Counted from the stretch's first letter, positions 1 through 9,476 are shown. The stretch: DNA of 64,000 bases from CAZKCI01 sp964584165 (GCA_964584165.1 CAZOYW010000003.1:1-64000), one strand, 5' to 3'. Numbers and translations are program-made. Notes: generated by a model from the sequence alone, not told the origin.

Positions 1-348
1 AGGTTCGCCCCTACGGGCCCGGTCGGTGGGGACTGGCCTGGCGGGCGAACACCCCCGATAGATCGGGGCAGGAAGGTTCGCCCCTACGGGCCCCAGCACC
101 GGCCCTGCGGGAGGGCGGGGAGTCGGGAACGGAACCTTCCCCCATTGCGCGGACCTCAGGGGTCCGCGTTTCACTCGGACAATAAGTGTTGCGGATGGGC
201 AACGTCCCCGGGGCTCGCGGCCGAACCGCGCCCCCGGGGATTGTTCTTTACGCGGTGCGTATCAACAAGATACGCATCGCTATGAAATATCCCAGGCTGG
301 CCCGATACTTGCTCTACCGATTGCTTGGATGATTGAGAGGAGGCGATT
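1..348. repeat. Intergenic repeat cluster at left edge
   Basis: No gene is supported here. The first 95 bases carry two copies of a module built around TTCGCCCCTACG and GGCGGGCGAACACCCCCGAT; the same module recurs at 20480-20700. At 147-168 there is a GCGGACC...GGTCCGC palindrome, also seen near 20437, 34130, 52938 and 52998. A small stem, TGCGTATC / GATACGCA, lies near 255-277. A strong Shine-Dalgarno (GAGAGGAGG) follows just before the first gene. No convincing promoter box was identified. Confidence 0.6.
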
Positions 349-2256
349 ATGAAGAAAGCGATCGGTGCACTGATAGGGACGATCTCCCTAGCATTGTCGG
401 CGTCGCCCGTTCGCGCGGGGGGATTCGTCCCGGCCGTTGAGCAGGTCGATCGGTTGCCGTTCCCAGCGCAGGTTCGTGCCGCTGCCGCCGCCGAAAGGGC
501 CCTCGCCAAGGCCCCGCGGGAAGACGGCTGCATCCGGATCGACGATATGCTCTTCGAAGTCGGCCGGATGGAGAGAACCTCGGCGTTCACCGGTGAGAGC
601 TGGCCGGACCATCGGGTTGTTTTCGCCTTCGACGACAATGTTACCCAGGCAAACCGGGGCCGCTGGCTCGCGGCGGCCGCCCTCTGGGAGAGCGTCTGCA
701 ATGTCGCTTTCCGGGAGGCAGAAAATGAGACCGCTTACATCCTGGTGACGAGCAGCGAAGTAAAGAACACCTCTCCGGTCGGAAGGGTGAACGACATCAG
801 GCGCATGTTCATTCGCGATTGGGGCCAGAGGTTCACGATCGCCCACGAGATCGGCCACGCCCTGGGGGCGTGCCACGAGCACTCCCGATCCGACCGCGAT
901 GCGTACGTGGAAATCCTGTGGGAGAACATCGCCGAGGGGGAGGATCACAACTTCGAGTTCCTTTTCGAGAGCGTCAATGACGGTTCCTACGATTTCGATT
1001 CGTTGATGCACTACGGCCGTGACGCCTTCTCCAACGGCGGCGGCAACACCATCGAGCCCCGGCCGGCCTACGCGGACCAGCTCGAGGTGATGGGGCAGCG
1101 TTCGCATCTCAGCGCGGCGGACATGAGCGGGATGGCCAGGCGATACGGATATCCCGCATGGAGCACCGAGCGAATCACCGACACCTCCGCCCCCTCCCGG
1201 TTCCCCCGGGCCGACTGCCGCGTCTCCCGGTACGTCGTCTGGGCGGAGCGCTCGGCGGGAGGCGGAGAAGCGATCCTGTGCGCCGGCCGGCCCGAAGCCG
1301 GCGAATCCTATTCGGCTCCCCACACCATCGAACGGCAGGGGGGCGCGTCCCCCGACGTCGCATCCCTTGGCCAATACGTGCACGTGGTCTACCTCAAAAC
1401 GATGCCGGACGGGGATACGGACATATATTACCGGCGGAGCCGGGACGGGGGCTTCACCTGGGATCCGGCGCAAAACCTGTCCGCCACCGCGGGTTGCTCG
1501 GGGGTCTCCCGGGAACCCTCGATCGCCCTCTGCTACCCGTATCTCCAGGTCGTCTGGGCGGAGACCGTGGGAGGTAACGACGAGATTTACCACTCCCGCA
1601 GCCTCTCCCACGGTTGGACCTGGAGCGCCCCCCAGCGGATCGTCCCCACCCCCGGCGCCTCGCGTCGCCCCCGGGTGGCCTTCCGCCCCGGGAAGGTCTG
1701 CGTGGTCTGGCAGGAAATCGCCGAGGGGTCGAACGCCGACATCTATCTGGTGCGCAGCGCCGACAACGGGGCGACCTGGCGCCCCGCGCAGCGCCTCTCG
1801 CAAAACGCCGGGCGCTCCGTCGGGGCGGATATCGAGTTCAGCATGCAGAACAGCCTGGTCTACGCGGCCTGGCAGGACGATACACTCTCGCCGGGGACCT
1901 GGACCGTGATGTATCGGAGGAGCGCCGACAACGGAGCGACCTGGAGCGGGATCCGGTCGTTGTCATCCCCCTGGCCCCAGGAGGGTTGGTCGGCGTGCCA
2001 GCCATCCCTGGCGGCCTTCAACGACAAAGTGCTGGTGGCCTGGAGCGACGTCACCCAGGGGCGGAGCGTGATCAACACCGCGTTCAGCCAGGACTGCGGC
2101 GACCGCTGGCTCTACCAGCGCGTCAGCGACCTGGAGCAGAGCTCGGTTTCCGATCCGTCCGCGTCGGCGGCCGGGGTCGAGGGGTTCGCCGTCTTCTGGA
2201 GCGGGATCCAGGCCGGGAGGAGGGACATCTTCTGCCGGTCCCGCGCGGTGAAATGA
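349..2256 (+). CDS. Secreted astacin-like (M12A) metalloprotease with BNR/Asp-box propeller
   Basis: A 635-residue exported protein with an N-terminal signal peptide (about residues 1-24). The zinc site HExxHxxGxxHEHxRxDRD begins at His166, and the Met-turn SLMHY lies at about 218-222; together these identify an astacin-family endopeptidase. The C-terminal half (about 270-635) has at least five SxDxGxxW Asp-box motifs of the BNR/sialidase type, expected to fold as a beta-propeller, perhaps for glycan or substrate binding. The start is set by GAGAGGAGG seven bases upstream. It is transcribed alone. The protease class is firm; the substrate is unknown. Calling it a sialidase would be wrong, since no sialidase catalytic site is visible. 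Confidence 0.88.
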   Translation: MKKAIGALIGTISLALSASPVRAGGFVPAVEQVDRLPFPAQVRAAAAAERALAKAPREDGCIRIDDMLFEVGRMERTSAFTGESWPDHRVVFAFDDNVTQANRGRWLAAAALWESVCNVAFREAENETAYILVTSSEVKNTSPVGRVNDIRRMFIRDWGQRFTIAHEIGHALGACHEHSRSDRDAYVEILWENIAEGEDHNFEFLFESVNDGSYDFDSLMHYGRDAFSNGGGNTIEPRPAYADQLEVMGQRSHLSAADMSGMARRYGYPAWSTERITDTSAPSRFPRADCRVSRYVVWAERSAGGGEAILCAGRPEAGESYSAPHTIERQGGASPDVASLGQYVHVVYLKTMPDGDTDIYYRRSRDGGFTWDPAQNLSATAGCSGVSREPSIALCYPYLQVVWAETVGGNDEIYHSRSLSHGWTWSAPQRIVPTPGASRRPRVAFRPGKVCVVWQEIAEGSNADIYLVRSADNGATWRPAQRLSQNAGRSVGADIEFSMQNSLVYAAWQDDTLSPGTWTVMYRRSADNGATWSGIRSLSSPWPQEGWSACQPSLAAFNDKVLVAWSDVTQGRSVINTAFSQDCGDRWLYQRVSDLEQSSVSDPSASAAGVEGFAVFWSGIQAGRRDIFCRSRAVK

Positions 2257-2438
2257 ACATATTAATCCCCCGCGTCCGCGCCCCGCCGCGGACATGAATC
2301 TCCACGGAAGCCCCGCCGTCCGCCGCAAGGTAAGGCCTCTTTTCATTGACCGGTTCCCCGTCGCGGATTACCATTGGTCAAGGCCCGCTCAGCGGGCGCC
2401 ATCCAGCCTGCCATCCGTCAACCGCCACGGGGAGAGCG

Positions 2439-5400
2439 ATGAGGAAGAAGATCTTCATCATCCACGGGAAAGGGGTCAACCGGGGGATCGGCAAGGAGGG
2501 GGGAGGGGACCTCGACACCGTCTCCTCCAACGCCTTCTACCTGGTTTGGGCCAAGCACGCGCTCAGCGATGAACTCGGTCGCGAGCCGGAATACGGCCGG
2601 GACTACGAGTGCGACTTCGTCAACTACTCCGAGGGAGTCGCCCATCTCGCGGCCCACGCGGGCTGCGACGTCTATCTCCCCGACTTCCCCATCGACGCCC
2701 TCCCCCCGCGCCTCAAGATGACCGCGATCGAGGAGGAGGAGACCGCGGAACTCCTCAACCGCTTCGCCGCCGCGGCCGACGATTTCCGCCTCTGGATCGT
2801 TCGCCGGCCGGACGCGGTCGGCGACGAGGCCAAGGCCGCCTTCAACTCCGCCTACAAGCAGATCGGGAAGATCCTCGCCCACCAGGAGAAGGCCGCCCTC
2901 CTCGCCGCCCTCCACGTTCTCGCCCTCATCCGCCGGATCGCCGAGATCGACGCCTGGTGCGCCGAGCGGAAGACCGCGCGCTATCCCGACTCTCTCGCCG
3001 GCTTCATGCGGGGGATGCTCTCCCACCTCGCCGGCCCCAAGCTCCAGGACCTGAAGAAGACGCTCCTCGTCCAGATGGACGACAACAACAAGGAGCGGAT
3101 GATCGACCTCCTCGAGGACGAGAACGCCATCTTCGCCTTCGACGAGGCCGCCCGCCTCGACCTCTCCACCCGGGGGCGGATCAACTACACCGACGAGCTG
3201 ATCGTCCTCCTCCCCGAGGCCGCGGCCTACGTCATCCGGGGGATGGTCCAGCTCCGCGACCTGGCCTGGAAGGAGAAGCCCCGGCGGGACTTCTCCCTCA
3301 CCCTGAAAGCGGTGCTCGACGATCTGCGCCGCTCCACCCGGACACTGATCTCGCTCGCCGGGGGGGTCGCCCTCCCCGAAGACCCGCAACTGCGGGAGCT
3401 CCTGGCAGGGGCGGGGAAGGAGGCCGAGTCCCTCCTCGGGCTTTTCACCCGGATCGAGACCACCGTGCCTGCCCGGATCGCCGCCCAAGGGGAGCGGACG
3501 CTCATGGCCATGGTCTCGGAGGAAGCGAGCGGGAAGCCGGCCGAGGGGATCGAGGTGGTCTTCCGGAGAATCTCCGGGGCGGGGGACGCCGTCCTCCCCG
3601 ACGGCTCCCTCTCCCGGGCGGAGGAAACGATTGTCCCGACCGACCGCCGCGGCCTGGCCTTCCTCCGCTATCGCCCGGCCGCCCCGGGCGAGGAGTTCCA
3701 GTTCGCGGCCACCTTCGACGGGCTCCAGGAGCTGCTCCTCCCCGTCCCCCCCGCCGCCTTCGACGAGGAGGCGGAGGCGGCCTTCGAGGAGGTGGTGGAG
3801 GAAGTAGCGGAGGAGGAGTTCGAGGAGAAGGAGGAGACGAAGGAGGCGGAGCCGGACCGGGCGCTTAGGGTCTCGCTTGCCATGCTGGAGCGCCACTTCC
3901 GCCTCCTGGGGGCGAACGACGTCAAGGTGGTCTCGATCGACGACCACCATCCCTTCACCCCCGAGGTTCTCGCCTCGCTCGAGAAGCTTAAATCCGAGGG
4001 GATCATCGGTCACATCCAGATCGCCAGCCTCCCCCGGGGCGAGGAGCTCCCGATCGAGAAGCAGAAGTGCGGGGCCGACCTGATCTACGCCGACCGCATC
4101 CGGGGCCGGCCCTGGGACAACCCGGGCCTCCAAGAGCTCAGCCGCCTCGCCCACCAGCACGACCTGCACATCAAGATCGAACCCGCCTCCCTCGAGATCT
4201 CCAAGCTGATCGGCTCGCGCTTCAACAAGATCGAGATCGCCCGCGGCCTGGCCGAGCGGGTGAAGGACCTGGAGTCGATGCGCACGATCATGGAGACGAC
4301 GGGCTGGGCCGAGGCGGTGCGGAAATACGAGGAGAGCCTGGAGAAGGTCTTCCCCCGGATCGAGGGGGTGGTGGGACGGCTCACCCTGCGCGACCCGAAA
4401 CAGCCGGAGTCGACGGCGCGGATCCTGGCCGCCCTCTCTCCCTTCTGCGACGCCAAGAAGGGGGAGGCCCAGATCAACGTCGCCTCCGCCCTCCACTACC
4501 TTCTGGGGCGCAAGAAGCTCTCTACCGACTACTTCTTCTACGCCTATGGCTCCCAGCTGATGACCACGCGCCGGCCCAACGAGCTGGCGACCATGAACCT
4601 CTCCACCCTCTGCCAGCACATCGGTTCCCGGGCCGACGGCGGGCACTCCGGCGCCGCCACCTGCCGCCCCTCCGCCAACCCTTCCTTCCCCGCCCGTCGC
4701 CTCTCCCGGGTGGGGGACACCAACTTTCTCGAGTTCATCGGCTACCTGGGGCGGAAGACCGGCGAGTTCGCGGGGATGGAGCTTATAGAGGTGAGCGCCG
4801 TCGCCTTCGAGAAGGGCCCGGAGCCGATCGAGAAGGCGCTCCTCCACCTCCGGGAAAACGCCTTCGAGATCGCCGCCGTCACCGGGGAAGGGGGCGAGCC
4901 GGTCCGCCTTCTCTTCGTCCGGGCACCCGTCGTGAACCGGCGGGCGGGGGAAGAAAAGCCCAGCTTCATCCAGGCACTCGGCTACCTGAAGCGCCACCTG
5001 GCCTTCGATTACCTGGTCTTCGTCCAGGGCGGACTCTACCGCGTCATCCTCTGCCGCTCCGGCCCGGGGGAAGCGAGGCTCGACCTCCCCCGTCTGGCCC
5101 GGACGATCGGCTGGAGGGGCGACGGGGGGGACCAGGTCCTCGCCACGGCCGATATCAAGAAGAACAAGGCGGTGAAGAAGCGCCTGCGCCGGATGTACAA
5201 CCCCCACCTGGTCCAGCTCGCCGCCTTCGTCGCCCGCTCCGTCGCCGAGGTCGCGGGCGGGGAGGCCGCCCCCGCCCGGCCGGTTCTCTTCGGGGGCGTG
5301 GAGGAGGACTTCCGGAGCGTCTGCGGCCGGATGGACGAGAGCGCCTACGCCATCGAGCTGGCCCGGGAGGGGAAGGGGGAGGGGAGGCTCACGGTGGTGG

Positions 5401-5792
5401 CCGCCCTCTCCCCGTCGATCAACTTCGCGGCCGGCGAGACGGAGCCGTCGCTCGCGCTCACGGCCGCCCACTTCCGGGGGCTTAAGCCGAATTACCTCAT
5501 CTACAGCGAGTCCGCGATCCGCTTCCCCAAGGAGCAGGCGATCTCGGTCCTCCTGCGGGTGGACGACCCCGGGCGGGGGATCGACTGCTCCCGGGCGGTC
5601 TCCGCCCTGGCCGGGAACCAATACTGCGGCGACGGCGCGGTGGCGGAATACATGCCCGCCTTCCTCGAGGATTCCCCGCTCGGCGTCCGCATCCTCACCC
5701 CGGAGAACCACCGGGACTACCTGGAATACGCGGTCCCCCGGATGGCCCAGGCGGCGGGGTACGGGGTGGTATCTATTAAAAAGGTTACGTAA
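2439..5792 (+). CDS. Large DHH/DHHA1-like phosphoesterase-like protein with inserted helical, Ig-like and acidic segments
   Basis: An 1117-residue protein I cannot assign to a named family. Short motifs resemble DHH phosphoesterases: GGDLDTVSS (Asp24/Asp26) like the DxD motif, DVYLPDFP near 77-84, an exact DDHHP at 501-505, and ADGGHSGAA at 732-740 like the DHHA1 GGGH motif. A helical region, a stretch resembling a bacterial Ig-like domain (about 345-440, with TDRRGLAFLRYRP) and a Glu-rich segment (about 445-475) separate the second and third motifs. A similar cysteine/glycine-containing stretch recurs near the C-terminus. The start was chosen at 2439 because GGAGAG precedes it; an in-frame ATG at 2346 has no such signal. 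The stop codon lies in the first unit of a decamer repeat array that leads to the malonyl-CoA decarboxylase gene, so the two are probably co-transcribed. The DHH assignment is inference from motifs. Confidence 0.6.
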   Translation: MRKKIFIIHGKGVNRGIGKEGGGDLDTVSSNAFYLVWAKHALSDELGREPEYGRDYECDFVNYSEGVAHLAAHAGCDVYLPDFPIDALPPRLKMTAIEEEETAELLNRFAAAADDFRLWIVRRPDAVGDEAKAAFNSAYKQIGKILAHQEKAALLAALHVLALIRRIAEIDAWCAERKTARYPDSLAGFMRGMLSHLAGPKLQDLKKTLLVQMDDNNKERMIDLLEDENAIFAFDEAARLDLSTRGRINYTDELIVLLPEAAAYVIRGMVQLRDLAWKEKPRRDFSLTLKAVLDDLRRSTRTLISLAGGVALPEDPQLRELLAGAGKEAESLLGLFTRIETTVPARIAAQGERTLMAMVSEEASGKPAEGIEVVFRRISGAGDAVLPDGSLSRAEETIVPTDRRGLAFLRYRPAAPGEEFQFAATFDGLQELLLPVPPAAFDEEAEAAFEEVVEEVAEEEFEEKEETKEAEPDRALRVSLAMLERHFRLLGANDVKVVSIDDHHPFTPEVLASLEKLKSEGIIGHIQIASLPRGEELPIEKQKCGADLIYADRIRGRPWDNPGLQELSRLAHQHDLHIKIEPASLEISKLIGSRFNKIEIARGLAERVKDLESMRTIMETTGWAEAVRKYEESLEKVFPRIEGVVGRLTLRDPKQPESTARILAALSPFCDAKKGEAQINVASALHYLLGRKKLSTDYFFYAYGSQLMTTRRPNELATMNLSTLCQHIGSRADGGHSGAATCRPSANPSFPARRLSRVGDTNFLEFIGYLGRKTGEFAGMELIEVSAVAFEKGPEPIEKALLHLRENAFEIAAVTGEGGEPVRLLFVRAPVVNRRAGEEKPSFIQALGYLKRHLAFDYLVFVQGGLYRVILCRSGPGEARLDLPRLARTIGWRGDGGDQVLATADIKKNKAVKKRLRRMYNPHLVQLAAFVARSVAEVAGGEAAPARPVLFGGVEEDFRSVCGRMDESAYAIELAREGKGEGRLTVVAALSPSINFAAGETEPSLALTAAHFRGLKPNYLIYSESAIRFPKEQAISVLLRVDDPGRGIDCSRAVSALAGNQYCGDGAVAEYMPAFLEDSPLGVRILTPENHRDYLEYAVPRMAQAAGYGVVSIKKVT

Positions 5793-5880
5793 GGTTACGT
5801 GAGGTTACGTAAGGTTACGTGAGGTTACACGAGGTTACGGAAGGTTACGCGAGGTTACGTAAAGTTACGTGAGGTTGCAT
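5781..5880 (+). repeat. Ten-unit decamer tandem repeat, (A/G)AGGTTACGT
   Basis: Exactly ten consecutive 10-bp units, each a variant of RAGGTTACGT with zero to three changes. The first unit encodes the last residues (KVT) and, with the next base pair, the TAA stop of the upstream gene. The last unit ends 23 bp before the ATG of the downstream gene, just ahead of its Shine-Dalgarno. The period is close to one helical turn, so every unit presents GGTTACG on nearly the same face of the helix. Confidence 0.95.
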
Positions 5881-5903
5881 AAGAGCGAAAGGAGCGATTC
5901 GTT

Positions 5904-7241
5904 ATGGCGGAAGAAAAACAAGTCAACTTGAGCGAGATGAGCCGGAAGGTGGCGGCAGCGGCGCTGGGGATCTTCGTCAAGCCCGAGGAGAAGAAGGTTT
6001 CCGAGGCCCTCTCCCTCCTCTCCGGGGGGCAGACCGTCCAGTCCGAGGCGATCAACACCATCCGGGATTTCTACAAGCGGGGGAAGGAGGAGAAGCACGC
6101 CTTCTTCCGGACCCTGAAGTCGCTCGATCCGGCCCGGATCGAGATCATTCTCAACGAGATCTACGCCGCGCTCGACTCCCCCCGCTGGCTGATCGAGATC
6201 CGGGAGGACCTCGCCTCCCTGGGGCGCGAGCTCAAGGACGCGGGCGACTCCGATGGCGCCAAGGCCTACGCCGCCCTGGGCAAGGCGATCGTCTCCTACT
6301 TCCACAAGATCTTCAACTTCCAGTATCTGAACCTGCGCGTCAACGATATGTACAACACCTCCCTCTACCTTCTGAAGTTCATGGCCGCCAAGGAGGGGGT
6401 GCATCCCACCGAGCACTGGTGGGCCTTCGAGGACCGCCTCAACCGCCCCGACCGCTTCATCCTCTCGATCGAGCACTTCAAGATGCCCAACATCCCCATC
6501 GTTTACGTCGAGATCGCGCTCACCCAGGGGATCGTGCGGAAGCTCTCCCAGATCACCGACCCCTCCTCCAAGGCGCTCAACCCCGCCGAGGCCGACGCCG
6601 CGATCTTCTACTCCATCAACTCCACGCTCAAGGGGCTGGGCGGGGCGGGGCTGGCGGAGAAGATGATCATCCTGGCCAAGAAGCACCTGGAGAAGCAATA
6701 CCCGCGGCTCAAGCACTTCGCCACTTTAAGCCCCGTCCCCCTCTTCCGCTCCTACCTGGAGACGGTGCTCTCGGAGAAGAAGCACTCCTTCCGCCTTACC
6801 CGCCAGAAGATCGACGACAACCGGAACAACCGCTTCTTCCGCAAGTCCGACCTCAAGGAATGCGCCGAGGCGCTGGGGAAGGAGGGGCTCTCCCCCTCGG
6901 AGTGCCTGCGGGCGGCCCTGGCGACGGAGCGCTGGTTCGAGAACCCTCCCCTGCGCGCCAAGCTGGAGCAGCCCCTCCTGGCTTTCCTGAGGTATTACCT
7001 GTCGCGCGAGAAGCGGCCGGAGAAGGGGGAGTCGAAAGCCCCGCCCCGGGCCTACGATCCGGTGGCGAACTTCCACTTCGGCAATGGGGCCTACCTGGGC
7101 GGGTTGAACTACCTCGCCAACCTCTCCGAGCGGGGGCTGAAGGAATCCTTCGGGATGATGGTCAACTACATCTACGAGGGGAAGAAGCTCGACGAGAACA
7201 AGCTCGCCTACGAGTCGGGAAAGGTGGCGCTCGGCGTCTGA
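5904..7241 (+). CDS. Malonyl-CoA decarboxylase
   Basis: A 445-residue protein expected to convert malonyl-CoA to acetyl-CoA and CO2 (EC 4.1.1.9). Family landmarks are clear: IVYVEIALTQGI (about 198-209), AIFYSINSTLKGL (about 233-245), the catalytic-serine segment FATLSPVP (Ser276), and the C-terminal PVANFHFGNGAYLGGLNYLA with the catalytic-type His391, followed by SFGMMVNYIYE. Length is close to the usual 440-490. The start is supported by AAAGGAGCG before ATG. It sits 111 bp after the DHH-like gene across the decamer array. I read the assignment from motif patterns; the enzyme could remove malonyl-CoA or serve malonate catabolism, and no malonyl-CoA synthetase is adjacent. Confidence 0.85.
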   Translation: MAEEKQVNLSEMSRKVAAAALGIFVKPEEKKVSEALSLLSGGQTVQSEAINTIRDFYKRGKEEKHAFFRTLKSLDPARIEIILNEIYAALDSPRWLIEIREDLASLGRELKDAGDSDGAKAYAALGKAIVSYFHKIFNFQYLNLRVNDMYNTSLYLLKFMAAKEGVHPTEHWWAFEDRLNRPDRFILSIEHFKMPNIPIVYVEIALTQGIVRKLSQITDPSSKALNPAEADAAIFYSINSTLKGLGGAGLAEKMIILAKKHLEKQYPRLKHFATLSPVPLFRSYLETVLSEKKHSFRLTRQKIDDNRNNRFFRKSDLKECAEALGKEGLSPSECLRAALATERWFENPPLRAKLEQPLLAFLRYYLSREKRPEKGESKAPPRAYDPVANFHFGNGAYLGGLNYLANLSERGLKESFGMMVNYIYEGKKLDENKLAYESGKVALGV

Positions 7242-7574
7242 ACGGAGGGGGTCCGGCCGGGTTATCGAATTATCGCCGAGGAATGTCGGGGCAGGTGTGA
7301 TCGGGCGCGCCGGGCCTGACGCCGCCTCGCAGAGCCGGCCTACAGGGCGCGCTTGGCTCGGCCGCCGGCTCGCAGAGCCGGCCGACAGGGCGCGCCGGGC
7401 TGCCGGATGTAGGCCCGATCTGCGATCGGGCGGTCCTGTCAGCCGGTTCGCACCTGTCCGCCGTAGCCCGAAGGGCGGAGGCGGAGAACCGGCCTGCAAA
7501 GCGTGCCGGGCCGCCGGATGCAGGCGAAAATCGGATGGGGGAATAAACCGGGTATCGCAAGCCGGAGGGAGACG
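7242..7574. repeat. Intergenic GC-rich dispersed repeats
   Basis: No gene is supported in this gap. It holds alternating blocks of GGGCGCGCCGGGC, CTCGCAGAGCCGGCC and CCGCCGGATG(T/C)AGGC, a GCCCGATC/GATCGGGC hairpin near 7411-7430, and a block reading GCACCTGTCCGCC...GGCGGAGAACCGGCC. The last block recurs inverted at 15655-15750. The Shine-Dalgarno GGAGGGAG of the next gene closes the interval. Confidence 0.6.
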
Positions 7575-9476
7575 ATGAAGATCGCGAGATGGTTGGGCCC
7601 GGCGGCGCTGGCCGTCGCTGCGGCGGGGTTCGTGTGGTCCTGCAAGCCGAAAGCGTCCGTTCCCGAATCTTTCCTTAGCCTGGCGCCGAGGGAGAGCTTC
7701 CTCTACCTTCACGCCCGGGACCTGAAGGCCCTCCGGGACAAAACGAAGGCCTTCGACTTCATCGCGGTCGCCCGCCGCCTGAGGCTCGCCTCCCGCCTGG
7801 AGGGGCTGCTGGAGAAGAAGATCGAGGCGGAAGGGCCGATCCCGGAAGGACCCCGGAAGGCCGGCCAGGAGATAAGGAAGATCATCCGGAAGGCGAAGCT
7901 CTGGGAGGTCATCGGCAACGAGGTCGCCTTTTTCGCTTTCCCCACCGAGAAGACGATCAAGCCGGCGCTGGTCGCCGTCTGCCGTCTCCCCGCGGGAGCG
8001 GGTAAAGAATATTTGGGCTATTTCGAGGAAGCGGTCAACGTCCTCATCGAAGGGAGGAAGGCGGAGGTCAGCCGGAGCCAGTACCTGGAGGAAAGCCTGA
8101 ACAGCCTGGTCCTGACCCGCAACGACATCTCCCTGGCGCCGACCTGGGCCGTCGTCGGCGACGTTTTCATCCTCTCCTCCCGCCCGGAAGGGGCCCGGGA
8201 GGTCGTGGCCCGCCTGAAGGGGAGAGGAGAAAGGGCCTCCCTGGCCGACAGCCCCTCCTTCCGCAAGGCGATGCAGGGCCTCGACCCGGCGGCCCGGGCG
8301 GTCTGGTACGGGCGGGCCGACGGTCTCCTCGACTGGGCCCTGCGCGTCTACAAGTTCCAGAAGCGCCGCCTGGGCGGCGGGATCGAGTCCAGCGGTCTCG
8401 CGGGGGGACTGGAGTCGGCGGAAGCCGAGCAGGCGCGCTACTACCTCCGCCTCTTCACCCGGGCCGCCAGGACCGTGGAAGCGGTCGGGGGATGCGGCGA
8501 TCTCGACGGCGCGGGCTGGGGAGAGACCTCGCGGATCTACCTCGACCCGAAGGAGGGGTCAGGCGCCCTCCGGGAGATGCTCCAGGCGCCTCCCCGGGAG
8601 CACAAGGTTTTAAGCCTTTTCCCGGCCAAGTCGGTCTCGGCGAGCGCGGGCTTTTTCTCCCCGGAGAAGCTCTACCGCCTCGTCGCCGGCTACATCGTCA
8701 AGAATCCGGTCCACGGGAAAGCGGCGGCCCGGCGCTGGCAGGAGGCCCAGCGGGAGGCCGGCCTCGACGTGACCGACGATCTCCTCTCCGCCCTGGGCGA
8801 CGAATACGGCTTTGCCCTGGTCACCTTCGCCCAGAACATGTTCAGCCCGGGTTCCTTCGTCCTGGCCTGGAAGGCCAAGGGCGCCGCCGAGGCGGAAAAG
8901 GCGATCGCCCGGCTGACCGGAGCGGTCCGGGCGAAAACCACCTCCGAGGGCGTGTCGTATCTGAACATCACGGAGGAGGAATACGACGGGGTCGGGATGC
9001 GGGTCCTCTATCTCCCGTTCCCGCTCGCCGGGCTCAACCCCACGCTCGGGGTGGTGGACGGCTACCTCGTCCTGGCTTCGGGGAAGGACACCTTCCAATC
9101 GGTGGTGGAGATCGCGAAGAAGCGGGAGAAGTCGATCCGCGAGGACGGGGACTTCCGCCGCCTGGCCGTTCGGACGGCGGAGAAGGGGACTTCCATCTCC
9201 TTCAGCCGGGTCGCGGACCAGGTGGACAACCTCGCCTCTTCGCTCCGGTCCTTCTCCGCCCTGCTCGCGCTGGGCGCTCTCGGGGAGAAGCCGCAGACCC
9301 CGGAGGAGGAGAAGGAGCGCGCTGAGTTGAACGAGACGATGTCCCTCCTGAACGACGCGGCCCGGGTGGTGGAGGCGCTCAAGGCCTATCGCGTCAACGC
9401 TTCCTCCTGCGCCTATACCGGCGGCTGCCTGGAGATGAAAAACTACACCGAGATCGAGATGAAGGAGGGAAAGTGA
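7575..9476 (+). CDS. DUF3352-like exported protein, possible lipoprotein
   Basis: A 633-residue protein with an N-terminal hydrophobic signal ending in FVWSC, a loose lipobox. The mature part opens with SFLSLAPRESFLYLHARDL and later has LAGLNPTLGVVDGYLVLAS (about 480-498), a pattern I associate with DUF3352 proteins, whose function is unknown. The start at 7575 follows GGAGGGAG; an earlier in-frame ATG at 7503 lies in repeat DNA. The stop overlaps the start of the following barrel gene (GTGA), indicating translational coupling and probably a shared envelope role. Confidence 0.6.
   Translation: MKIARWLGPAALAVAAAGFVWSCKPKASVPESFLSLAPRESFLYLHARDLKALRDKTKAFDFIAVARRLRLASRLEGLLEKKIEAEGPIPEGPRKAGQEIRKIIRKAKLWEVIGNEVAFFAFPTEKTIKPALVAVCRLPAGAGKEYLGYFEEAVNVLIEGRKAEVSRSQYLEESLNSLVLTRNDISLAPTWAVVGDVFILSSRPEGAREVVARLKGRGERASLADSPSFRKAMQGLDPAARAVWYGRADGLLDWALRVYKFQKRRLGGGIESSGLAGGLESAEAEQARYYLRLFTRAARTVEAVGGCGDLDGAGWGETSRIYLDPKEGSGALREMLQAPPREHKVLSLFPAKSVSASAGFFSPEKLYRLVAGYIVKNPVHGKAAARRWQEAQREAGLDVTDDLLSALGDEYGFALVTFAQNMFSPGSFVLAWKAKGAAEAEKAIARLTGAVRAKTTSEGVSYLNITEEEYDGVGMRVLYLPFPLAGLNPTLGVVDGYLVLASGKDTFQSVVEIAKKREKSIREDGDFRRLAVRTAEKGTSISFSRVADQVDNLASSLRSFSALLALGALGEKPQTPEEEKERAELNETMSLLNDAARVVEALKAYRVNASSCAYTGGCLEMKNYTEIEMKEGK

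Noticed and set aside
349..2256. Sialidase annotation from the Asp-box repeats
   Set aside because: Asp boxes alone are structural; the Arg triad and the Tyr/Glu nucleophile of sialidases were not found, while the astacin site is complete.
2418..5711. An open frame of 1097 codons on the minus strand opposite the DHH-like gene
   Set aside because: High G+C leaves long antisense frames; its product is low-complexity Gly/Glu/Leu/Arg and has no motif, whereas the plus-strand protein has clear domains.
5781..5880. Replication origin iterons
   Set aside because: No dnaA/rep gene or DnaA boxes nearby; the array is within a two-gene unit, so a leader or regulatory role is more likely.
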